Source: Telopea speciosissima (lineage: Eukaryota > Streptophyta > Magnoliopsida > Proteales > Proteaceae). From it: a DNA stretch of 64,000 nt. The notes below the pieces were generated by a model, which saw only the letters and a program-made list of their open reading frames with translations, had not been told where the DNA came from and made no database searches. Where the stretch lies: positions 12,599,307-12,663,306 of the forward strand of contig NC_057920.1 of NCBI RefSeq assembly GCF_018873765.1. Reading direction: 5' to 3'. Positions 54,848 through 64,000 of the stretch are shown here, piece after piece. A program made the translations under genes and the position numbers. Within the stretch, counting starts at the first letter, position 1; every line of letters begins with the position of its first letter.

Positions 54848-56904
54848 AGTTCTTTGAATTACTAAAATATCAAATTTAATGACCCTTTTCAGTTTTATGG
54901 ACTACCTACCATGTATGGTTATTTTCCACTATTTTTTTTTCAATGGCTTCTGTTTCTTCAAATAGATTAAACCATTCAAGTAATTATATGAGATATGGGA
55001 AAAAATGAAACATGAAAAGGAAATTTCAAACTTAAAGGAGATATATTCTTACTCGTCTGCAATGCAAATTTCCGGATGATATCGACAGAAATAATCTGCA
55101 ACCTCCTTTGTAGTTATAAAATCACTTGCACACAAAAATCTGCCCTGCAATGACAATTGATCCATACAGAAGATATGGGCTTCGCATACGTCGTCGATGT
55201 GCACAATAGGAACCTTACCCAACAACTCTTGTAAAAATTCTAGGAGTTGATGACTGTTTGGATTATTCAAAGGTTGGGACATATGGCATCCCAAGCTTCC
55301 AGATATGAGAGATAGAAGAGTATCTCCTCCCACAAGGCCACAAGCCAAGCTCACCAATTCCAGTTTATTCTCTTCACATTCATAGTTCAATAACTTTTTC
55401 TCTGATATAGTTTTTGAATAGGTATAATCCTGCATGCAATGTATTATTTAGAGTTTCAGCATCTTGTTACAGATCACTACAATAAAATTGGGTTTTTAGT
55501 AAGGGTGTCAATCGGTACGGTACACTGTACATTCACCTCATATCGATATCGTACTGAAAATTGGATCGGTATAGGTATCTCATACCCATAGGCCATATCG
55601 ATACCGTACCATATCCATTCGGTATGGTATGGTATGGTATGATTAATTTTTACCATTTTGTTCATATCGATATCGTACCGAATACCGACTCAATTATACA
55701 GGTATCTCTCATACCCATAGGCCATATTGATACCGTACCATATCCATTCGGTATGGTATGGTATGGTATGATTAATTTTTACCATTTTGTTCATATCGAT
55801 ATCGTACCGAATACCGACTCAATTATACAGGTATCTCATATTGAATTTATTCAATACAGTATCGATAAATGGTATGCGGTATGAGTTGACACCCTTACCT
55901 AGTAGTTTCTATCAACTTGGGCCCGAAAACCATCTTCAGTCAAAGTCTAACAGGTGGCCCTTCCAATAAGTCTACCAAATGATTTTTTTTTGATGAAAGT
56001 GTAATCACACAAACCACACGCCAATCCTAAAAGGTTAACCAACTTTTAGGACCATAGAATGGTGGATATACACAACACACACCTGATGTGGGATTAAACC
56101 CACCCACCACTTAGTTTACCAAGTGATTATTAATATTAATGCATGAGATAAGAAATAATTATTTAATACTAATGCATTAGTCAAGTGCGATTTAATACTA
56201 AAGCACTCAATAACTGAGAAAAGTAATTAATCACCTTCTGAAACTGGGAACGGTAATAATTATTTGGGAGATCAAGAGGTGTCCAACAAGATTCATCCAT
56301 GGAGTCCTTGAAACCAGAACCATCTTCTTTCCGTGGTGATGCAGCCATCACAGTGGCAGTATATATGAGTCTCTTTACTGTTCCTGATCTTAAACAGGAC
56401 TTCACTATGCTCTCCACTGATGCTACGGCTGCTTCAGTTGTGTCTTTGTACTGTTTAATCATCATCGAAATATAATAAAAATCCAGTGAGAATGAATGAA
56501 GAATTAATTAAAAGATTAGAGAAAGAGAAATTAACAGACTTGAGAGCTCTGGGTGCTGTTTTGAAAGGGAGTGGCCACATGGAACACGAAATCGCAGCCC
56601 TGGATGGCGAGATTGAACTCATCTGGGTTATAGATATCAGCCTTGAACAACCGTAATTGGGTATTTGCTTCAGGGAAGTTCTTGAGAAGTCCTACCTTTG
56701 AATGGTCATCTGTTAATCAATTCAACAAAAAGGAATTGACATGAAAAACAGAGAGAGACAGAGAGAGATTAGTTTACCTAGACTCCTGAGAGTTGCATGG
56801 ACGGTGTGTCCTTTCTCTAAGAGCTTCTTGACCAGAAAAGAACCAATATATCCTGCACCACCTGTAACACAAACAGTTTTTTGGCGACTGCCTTGTTCTT
56901 CCAT
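53838..56904 (-). CDS. NAD(P)-dependent reductase of the DFR / anthocyanidin reductase / vestitone reductase family
   Basis: Five exons on the minus strand, 56904-56778, 56709-56540, 56450-56235, 55429-55053 and 53976-53838, give 342 residues, a normal length. This extended short-chain dehydrogenase group reduces carbonyl groups of flavonoids and related phenolics in the cytosol using NADPH. Seen: Rossmann motif [19 protein letters not shown] near residue 10, [28 protein letters not shown], the region [12 protein letters not shown], the YxxxK pair in [11 protein letters not shown] and the [17 protein letters not shown] block; the end [18 protein letters not shown] is typical. The exact substrate cannot be read from sequence; vestitone- or anthocyanidin-reductase-like is the safest label. 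An in-frame ATG at 56940 exists, but 56904 puts the Rossmann fold near the start as in relatives. Introns 3 and 4 hold a hAT-like element and a TA microsatellite. Confidence 0.92.
54809..54845. repeat. TA microsatellite in reductase intron 4
   Basis: An uninterrupted AT run of about 37 bases. Likely polymorphic. Confidence 0.85.
55500..55897. mobile_element. hAT-like element with internal 127-bp tandem repeats, in reductase intron 3
   Basis: Ends TAAGGGTGTCAA and TTGACACCCTTA are perfect inverses. Inside are CGGTACGGTAC and TATCGATACCGTACC words. A unit of about 127 bp (GGTATCTC..., ATTCGGTATGGTATGGTATG, TTCATATCGATATCG) occurs twice, at 55574 and 55701, with the start of a third at 55830. 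No matching 8-bp flank found. No coding capacity. Confidence 0.65.
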
Positions 56905-57499
56905 TGCAGAGTTGCAGACACTGCTCTTTATGAAATTCAATTCGCTTGTATGTTATAAGGGTTTTTTTTATGTTTTTTGTGGTTGTAAACGATCAACTCA
57001 TGAAACGTCACTCAATTTTGCGGAAACCCGACTGAACGGGAAACATTTTTTAATTTATCTTTAACTGAGCCAAAGTAAATGCGATTTCCACAAGTCACTC
57101 TAGGAATCGACAAGATCTTCAACTTCAACGTGTGGCTAGAAAAGTCCATGTGTCCGATATTTTTTTGGGTTAGATTCCATGTATAAGATTCAATGAACAA
57201 AGAGTATGTGATTGTGATTCAGTGAAAAATTATCTATAATCTCGTTACATAATCGGTTTTGAATGGTGTTTTTTTTTTTAATTTTTTTTTATTAGTTTAG
57301 ATTATGGTTGGAAAACTGGGTTTTGATTACCGTGAGTGGCACGAGTTGAGTCAAAATTTTAGAAAATATGATCAAGGGTCGTGTAAACCATGTTAACATA
57401 AAAAATGACAAGACTATGCCATAAATCATCTAAGGTATTTTTATTCGAATCATGACAAACTCAACGAGTTTATAAAAAACCATAAAACTGGTTCACTTA
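56905..57499. other. Reductase upstream region and spacer
   Basis: Probable promoter and short leader of the reductase (minus strand). No motif that I can name with support. Confidence 0.35.
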
Positions 57500-58068
57500 A
57501 GCTCCGTTTGATTGCAAAGGGAATTAAAGGAAAAGGACTTGAAATTTTCATACTTAAAAAAGAAATTTTTGTAATCATTACCCATGCATGTGACAATAGG
57601 ACAGCACCAAAACCCACCCTGAATACAGGGGGAGGTGGTCATTTCACATGTGGGGCCTAGGTGGGACCCACCTATGAAATGACTACCTTACCCCTATTTT
57701 TCTTGTCGTTTAGTAGTGCTGTACAAGTGCAGCTCCCGCCACGGCGGAATAAGATCCTTTTCCGTGACAATATCATTAACTTCAAATCATTCCATATTCT
57801 TTACCCAAAAAAAATCATTCCATATTTGATTATTAAATTGCACTTTACTTTGCATCCAATTCCCTTTGATTTTGCTATCAAAAAAAAAAATCCCTTCGGT
57901 TTAAAATATAAAATAAATATTACATGTAAAATGTATCATTACTAGATATGGTAAAAAATTTAAGTTATTTATACATAAACATGGGGTAATAATTACAAAA
58001 GTTTCTTTTTTAAGTTTAAAAATTTTCCCTCCCCTTCCCTTTAATTCCCCTTGCAACCAAACGGAGCC
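57500..58068. mobile_element. PIF/Harbinger-like (Tourist-type) non-autonomous element
   Basis: Long inverted ends of about 95 bp: AGCTCCGTTTGATTGCAAAG on the left and the inverse of GGCTCCGTTTGGTTGCAAGG on the right, both running on through GAATTAAAGG to AACTTAAAAAAGAAA (imperfect). TTA stands outside both ends (57497-57499 and 58069-58071), the 3-bp target of PIF/Harbinger elements. The centre has GTGGGACCCACC-type words. No transposase. Confidence 0.8.
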
Positions 58069-58165
58069 TTAGAAATTGAGTTGAGTAATATGTAAAATTG
58101 TTAAACTATTCTAAAAGAGTAAGAAACCTTCAACTCCTTATCTCTCTTCTCTTGTTCAATGGTAT

Positions 58166-60710
58166 AAACTCAAAATGCATTGATTTTTGGAAGTGTGTGT
58201 CCATCAAACTCGATTTATTAAATTAGTGAATTTAATTTTTGCATAATTTTATTTAATTTGAACTTATAAGAACGTTCCATAGATCTTAACCCAAAATAGG
58301 TCTCGACTGAGGACGGGGTTGGACATCCCGTTCATATGGTCGCCATAACGCATGTCATGTGAAATGGTAATTTCGATGCATGGATGTGGGTACATGCTGA
58401 GAACGTGTATACATATGAATCTGGTACGTATATCATATGTAGTGTTGCCAGTTGTATGAGAGTGATATACTTACCCGCCACTTGATGACATTTTGTCCGA
58501 GAGATTCTATTTGTTGCAATGGGGTATCACGGATTTTAGCAAGCCAATGGTTGATGATGACTATAAATCGGTGGATTTGTGGTCCCACATTGTAAACAAA
58601 GAGGATGCTCAACATGGAATCCACTGTCCAATTTACAGGGAATATCTAGGAGAGAGAAAGTTGGTGATTGGTTAGACAAAAATCTGGATCTAGTGTTTAT
58701 TTTAAATATTTTGTAAAATTATTTTCAATATATGTATTATCTTGAAGTTTGATTTCAAAGTTTTACGAATGTCCAATCAATATCACATATTCTCTTGATC
58801 TCTGTATATGATGAATTGAATATTGATAGCATTAAAATACATACCATATAATTCACTATGGATATTAGGAAAGTGGAGGGGCTTGTGTACAATTAAAAGA
58901 GTTTGTTGGACACTTGGTATCTTACGGGAAAAATATACTTGTGGTTAATTATCATTTTATGTTATGACAAGAGATATTGTAAAAATATTCCATTAGCCAT
59001 AATATTCTCTGTCTTCCACTTTGGTAGCAAATTGGAATTGCGAAAGGAGAGAATATTTTATCTCACCAAAATAGAATATTGGCCCATGACCAATATGGAA
59101 AACAATCTAGGGACACAATTGGGTCTCTAAAAAATATATATAAAAGAGAGGAGGGGAGAAGCAGCCCACGGTTTTGGCTGCCTCTCTCCCTCTTCCCACG
59201 ATTTCTCTTCTCTCTTCCTCTCTTCCTCTCTCTTGGTGAGGGTGGGTAACTTTTTAATGCATCGATCTCCTCTCTAGGAAGCCCAGTGCCCAGGGTGCCT
59301 AGGGGGCATCCAACGGTTGACTGACACACACTAGGATGCGGGATGTGTGCCCAGGGGACATCCATAGCCCAATCGTTGGATGTCCTACTGGGGCTGGACT
59401 CCCAAGAGAGGAGCCGGATCCCTTACCAATTACCAACACCAATACCGATACTATGAACTAAAACTCAAAATGCATTGATTTTTGGAAGTGTGTGTCCATC
59501 AAACTCAATTTATTAAGTTAGTGAATTTAATTTTTGAATAATTTTATTTAATTTGAACTTATAAGAACATTCCATAGGTCTTAACCCAAAATAGGTCTCG
59601 ACTGAGGACGGGGTTGGACATCCCGTTCATATGGTCGCCATAACGCATGTCATGTGAAATGGTAATTTCGGTGCATGGATGTGGATACATGCTGAGAACG
59701 TGTATACATATGAATCTGATACGTATATCATATGTAGTGTTGCCAGTTGTATGAGAGTTATATTCTTACCCGCCACTTGATGACATTTTGTCCGAGAGAT
59801 TCTATTTGTTGCAATGGGGTATCATGGATTTTAGCAAACCAATGGTTGATGATGACTATAGATCGGTGGATTTGTGATCCCACATTGTAAACAAAGAGGA
59901 TGCTCAACATGGAATCCACTATCCAATTTACGAGGAATATCTAGGAGAGAGAAAATTGATGATTGGTTGGACAAAAATTTGGATCTAGTGTTTATTTGAA
60001 ATATTTTGTAAAATTATTTTCAATATATGTATTATATTGAAGTTTGATTTCAAAGTTTTACGAATGTCCAATCAATATCACATATTCTCTCGATCTCTGT
60101 ATACGATGAATTGAATATTGATAGCATTAAAGTACATACCATATAATTCACTATGGATATTAGGAAAGTGGAGGGACTTGTGTACAATTAAAAGAGTTTG
60201 TTGGACACTTGGTGTCTTACGGGAAAAATATATTTATGGTTAATTATCATTATATGTTATGACAAGAGATATTGTAAAAATATTCCATTAGCCATAATAT
60301 TCTCTGTCTTCCACTTTGGTAGCAAATTGGAATTGTTAAAGGAGAGAATATTTTATCTCACCAAATATTTTATCTCACCAAAATAGAATATTGGCCCATG
60401 ACCAATATGAAAAACAATCTAGGGACACAATTAGGTCGCTAAAAAATATATATATAAGAGAGGAGGGGAGAAGCAGCCCACGGTTTTGGCTGCCTCTCTC
60501 CCGCTTCCCCCGATTTCTCTTCTCTCTCCCTCTCTCTTGGTGAGGGTGGGTAACTTTTTAATGCATCGAGCTCCTCTTTAGGAAGCCCAATGCCCAGGGT
60601 GCCTATGGGGGCATCCAACGGTTGACTGGCAGACACCGGGATGTGGGATGTGTGTCCAAGGGGCATCCATAGCCCAATCATTGGATGCACCAATACCGAT
60701 ACTATGAACT
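58166..60710. repeat. 1.3-kb sequence in two tandem direct copies
   Basis: Copy 1 is 58166-59460 and copy 2 59461-60710. Both start AACTCAAAATGCATTGATTT and end ACCAATACCGATACTATGAA; they are highly similar throughout. Copy 2 lacks about 55 bases near its end and has a 16-base duplication (TATTTTATCTCACCAAA). Each contains TTGTTGGACACTTGG, a TATA-like AAAATATATATA...GAGAGGAGGGGAG stretch and GC-rich GGCATCCAACGGTTGACTG. It may derive from LTR-type debris, but I saw no LTR pair, primer site or coding domain, so the class is unknown. Confidence 0.85.
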
Positions 60711-62039
60711 AAAACTCTCTCCCCCCCCCCCCGGTTTATCTAGGGGTGCTGGATTCGCTGTGATAGGAAAACTACACAAGAGATGAAAAAACAGGTACTT
60801 CAGTCTTGCTTTATCGGAAAATATATCCTCGGACTTGAGAGCTCGACATGTGGAAGATGCGACATCTAACGGTGGGAGCTCCATTGACCCAATTATTTTT
60901 TCTCGAGCTCGGCACCATTGGACATCGCATCTTCCACGTATCTTGCACTTTATAATTCCCTGTAGAAGATTTTCTGAAAGTATATCAATAACTTTAAATA
61001 ACTTCAGAATTAATTATATTACCAGGAAGATTCAAGAATGATCTGGTTTTGAAGTTCAAATATAAAAAAATACAGTGCGTTTGAACCTGCATTCTGAATA
61101 ATCACCATTTCTTCTCCTCTGTGATTTAGAGTTTTGGTAGATATACATAAAAGGGTTTTAGGAATAAGAGTTTTCCGTATAAGGGTTTTAGGAATTGGAA
61201 TCAGAATCAGAATCAATAGCCACCCAATTCCATCCTCAACTCAGAAACACTCATAAACATTCATATGAATCCAACAGATCGAAAAAACTTCTACTGGAGA
61301 GTTCGTTCATGACCTGGCGGCTTCTCTCACATATATCTAAGAAAAGGATAAAATGCATCCAAGAACCAACGAGACTAGAATAGCAACTACAGTTCCACAG
61401 GGAACAAACACTCCCAAATAAATTTAAAACTAGAAAGAAAAAAAAAAAAAAACCACTTTCTTTCCTTTGGTCCTCATCATTATCCAATTTGGACTTTGAA
61501 AGCATTTGAAGGAGAAACTATGAGACAAAAACCAGAAAATTCTAGTGCAATTTCTCAGAAATCACATTCTAGCATTATTAGTAAATCCTAGTACCCAACC
61601 CAAAAGGGCAACTGTAAGGATTAGGGGTAGGAGAAAAACAGAAGAAGTAAAAAAACGTAAATTATGAAACAACACATAAATAAGACGTATGATAAATAAG
61701 TGGAGTAAGATGACGATGCAAAATAGTATTCTCCACGACAAGTTTTTCATACTTTTTTCCAACGGCTTCGAACAGAGATTGCTGCTGCTATTCCGGGAGG
61801 TGGGATCTCCTGAGATGGGCGATGGCGATGGCGATGGCGATGGAGTTCAGACACAGAAGAACAGATTGATTGATTAATACTTTTTAGACAAAAAAATAAA
61901 TGAAAATTGTCAATTCTCTTATAAGGCCAACGAAGAAGCACTCGTGAGTCACGTTGGTTTCTTGGACTTATTTTTACAAGTAAACTTTTCGTACGATCCG
62001 CATCCGATAGAATAGACTAATCAGAGTAAAGCACACGGA
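60711..62039. other. Spacer with an inverted repeat and a GATGGC run
   Basis: At 60843-60945 two arms of about 40 bases face each other (CATGTGGAAGATGCGACATC and the inverse of GATGTCCAATGG...). At 61816-61842 GATGGC is repeated about four times. A-rich tract at 61437-61453. No gene recognised. Confidence 0.4.
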
Positions 62040-62145
62040 TTTGGTATTTTTGCTTCAAGGAAGTTCTTGAGAAGATCTGTCAATCAATTCAACCAAGAAA
62101 TTGACATGAGAAAGAGAGAGAAAGAATCGTTACCAAGACTGACTA
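62040..62145 (-). pseudogene. Fragment of a reductase gene (exon 2 start, intron 1, exon 1 end)
   Basis: GCTTCAAGGAAGTTCTTGAG matches the exon 2 segment near 56670 (GCTTCAGGGAAGTTCTTGAG), followed by the shared intron words TCAATCAATTCAAC, AATTGACATGA and AGAGAGAAAGA, and a TTACCAAGACT matching the end of exon 1. About 20 bases across the exon 2 start are missing. Both flanks are unrelated to the gene, so it is a broken leftover copy. Confidence 0.65.
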
Positions 62146-63358
62146 TAAAAAATTGTAGGGTAAGAGAATGCTGATCCATTGCGATAGCCAATGAAACTGC
62201 GCATTGAATCATTAATTTTAAAACCATTTAAAATTTCAACAATCCCACATGATTCAAAATATCATGATAACTAACAAAACAAATTAAACACATTAGAATG
62301 AGATTGACGTATCATTGCAAATGTTTTTAAAGTTGAATATGATAAGTCATGTTATAAAGTATGGGTCAAGTCAGACTTCTTGAATTATTCCTTTTAATGT
62401 AGTAGGCTGACATACCCTATATATTCTTCTATTTAACTTTTTTTAATGGCCCTTTCGAATATGTGGATATTTTTTGCCTTGTTCTCGTCTCATAATTGTA
62501 GATGTTTAGGAAATTCATCCTTAAAATTATCATCGGAGGTAGCCCCTCACTCCTACGCCCATTTAGGCCAGTCTATCCTCATATGACATTAGTCATGGTT
62601 GATTAAAAGTTCTAAGACACATAATCTTTAATTTTCATTATCATAAGGATTACCTTTCCATCTAACCAGAATGAATGAAGTATGATACTACTAATCAAGT
62701 CATCTGATGACTTCATTTTGCCCTTTGAACCTATATTCCGGAGTCACCTATCACATAAGTAATATACCCATGATGGGCTTAGTCTTTGTAAGAATGCCAA
62801 TCGTATTGTCCTCTGTCATCAATATCATTAACCTTTTCAATTCACAAAAGAGTTCTACATATTGAAAAGTTGAGTCTCAAAACGAAATGAAAGTATGAAA
62901 CCCTAACTATTGAATACATTGTGATTCTTGAACTTGAAGTCTTGAGTGAATCTAATTATCTTAATGACTGAATATCGTACTCATTAATGACTTAATCCTC
63001 ATTAGAGAGATGGACTCCTTTAAAATATTTACTGGAGTGATGTGATAAATTAGAGAGATTAGGGTATTTTTGTTGTTGAAGATAAGTTCAGGTAAGCATT
63101 GGTAGAGTGTCAAGCTTTCACTTGTTTCACTTTCTTGTTTGAAGTGCTCTACATGCTATAGATATTGGGTTAAGACTAAAGAGTCTAACGTACAATGTGC
63201 TTTTTTAGGGAGGAAGGTAACTGAAAAAGAAAGGTAAAAGCAAAACAGCAAAGTTGAATGAGGGAAGCAGAAATTGGTACATGGAGGAGAGATTATCTTT
63301 CCATTTGCCCTGCCTTGGTGAGGGTGAACTGTATTCCCCTAATCAATGAGTACTTGAT
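62146..63358. other. Spacer
   Basis: AT-rich. No gene, element or signal that I can support. Confidence 0.45.
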
Positions 63359-63437
63359 GGGTCTTTAGCTCAAATTGGTAGAGCACTTGGAACATAAGCA
63401 TGTTCCAAGGGGATGGTGGTTCGAATCTACCTATGCC
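63359..63437 (+). tRNA. tRNA-like sequence, probably a pseudo-tRNA or SINE head
   Basis: A-box-like TAGCTCAAATTGGTAGAGC gives a D-arm with GCTC/GAGC, and GGTTCGAATCT fits the B box and T-loop. A run of six T follows at once, a polymerase III stop. But the middle is not a normal anticodon arm: CTTGGAACATAAGCATGTTC then CAAG forms a 10-bp hairpin with a 4-base loop, and the 5' GGGTCTT and 3' end pair poorly. No anticodon can be assigned. Confidence 0.4.
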
Positions 63438-63861
63438 TTTTTTATTCAATTGTTCATAACATAGTCAGTTATGACACTAATCCACACAAAAACCCAATTT
63501 TAATGGCATCTTTGAAATGTGATATATTTTTATAATTACTTTATTTATGTTAATGAGATATTTTAATTTTATGTTAAGGTGGGTAAGAGAGAATAGGATT
63601 TTATAAGTATTTTTTGGTATTATTTCATATAGCTTCAAGATTAATCCCATTGACAGACTCAGGATAACCAAACAGTTTTTAATAATGATTCAGGATGAAT
63701 TCAACTGACAGAATCAGAGTAACCAAACAGTTTATTTTTTTGAAATACAAATCCACAGCAACTCCATCTAGAGATTTACAAATCAAAATCAATTCATACT
63801 CCCACAGATTTACACAACCAAACGCACAGTACTACCATGCAGGTGCAAATTTGTTAATTAC
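63438..63861. other. Spacer, 3' flank of the second reductase copy
   Basis: 63730-63845 matches 53700-53830, the 3' flank of the complete reductase. Two near-repeats, GACAGACTCAGGATAACCAAAC and GACAGAATCAGAGTAACCAAAC in part, lie at 63652 and 63709. Confidence 0.45.
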
Positions 63862-64000
63862 TTATTCAAAAGCACCCATCTTCCTCAAACATTGAAAGCT
63901 GTCCTCAAAAATCAACTTAGCATCATAGCTATGCTTGAATCCCACATCATTCAGCTTCGTTGAACCCCAACGCACAGTACTACCATGCCGTCCAAGAAAC
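63862..64000 (-). CDS. Last exon of a second reductase gene (continues past the window)
   Basis: 139 nt on the minus strand, exactly the size of exon 5 of the reductase at 53838-53976 and about 90 percent alike by eye. It reads [20 protein letters not shown], then [20 protein letters not shown] and MGAFE before the stop. The splice acceptor falls at the window edge, so exons 1-4 lie to the right. It looks intact. Role as for the complete copy. Confidence 0.85.
   Translation of the reverse strand, partial: FLGRHGSTVRWGSTKLNDVGFKHSYDAKLIFEDSFQCLRKMGAFE

Noticed and set aside
55574-55840. Regular repeats that might suggest a CRISPR-like array
   Set aside because: Two 127-bp tandem units without spacers, inside a hAT-like element in a plant intron.
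58493-58675. 60-codon frame in the 1.3-kb tandem unit
   Set aside because: Not kept equally in the second copy and matches no family I recognise.

Overview
The window reads as nuclear DNA of a flowering plant, most likely a eudicot. The genes are intron-rich with GT-AG introns, and the families are typical of plants: class-3 glutamate receptor-like channels, a clade PP2C, a GH17 glucanase with an X8 domain, and a DFR/vestitone-reductase-type enzyme. It also holds Au SINEs, CACTA and hAT elements, MITEs, and plant-style U4 snRNA promoters. I could not fix the species. Genes make up a minor share; the rest is AT-rich spacer and transposon debris.

Layout: 0.6-7.1 kb holds the last six coding exons of a canopy/DUF3456-type ER protein (+). 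7-11 kb is spacer with MITEs. 12.1-14.3 kb is a complete PP2C gene (+). 14.3-21.4 kb is spacer with a LINE relic, an Au SINE and fold-back elements. 21.4-25.5 kb and 28.3-33.0 kb are two tandem GLR3-type glutamate receptor genes (+) with the same six-exon plan. A U4 snRNA gene with a complete plant snRNA promoter and 3' box follows at 33.8 kb.

34.2-46.1 kb is a nested transposon complex: a LINE 3' end, entered by a Copia LTR element, itself entered by a CACTA element. The left part now lies inverted, yet the outer ends of the two LTRs still carry the same CAAAT target-site repeat. 46-49 kb holds more elements. At 49.3-50.1 kb a broken GLR fragment is followed by a second U4 gene, which is a decayed duplicate of the 31-34 kb block.

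51.3-52.9 kb is a complete glucan endo-1,3-beta-glucosidase gene (-) whose last coding exon is only 32 nt. 53.8-56.9 kb is a complete five-exon NAD(P)-dependent reductase (-). A small relic of the same gene lies at 62.0 kb, and the last exon of a further copy ends exactly at the right edge of the window, so this is a reductase array. Between them are a PIF/Harbinger-like element, a 1.3-kb tandem duplication and a tRNA-like sequence.

The protein genes are not an operon or an evident pathway cluster. The two shared histories are local duplication (GLR-GLR-U4, then GLR relic-U4; and the reductase array) and repeated transposon insertion. I found no new defence-like or multi-gene system. The most informative structures are the duplicated GLR/U4 block and the nested, inverted LINE-Copia-CACTA complex.
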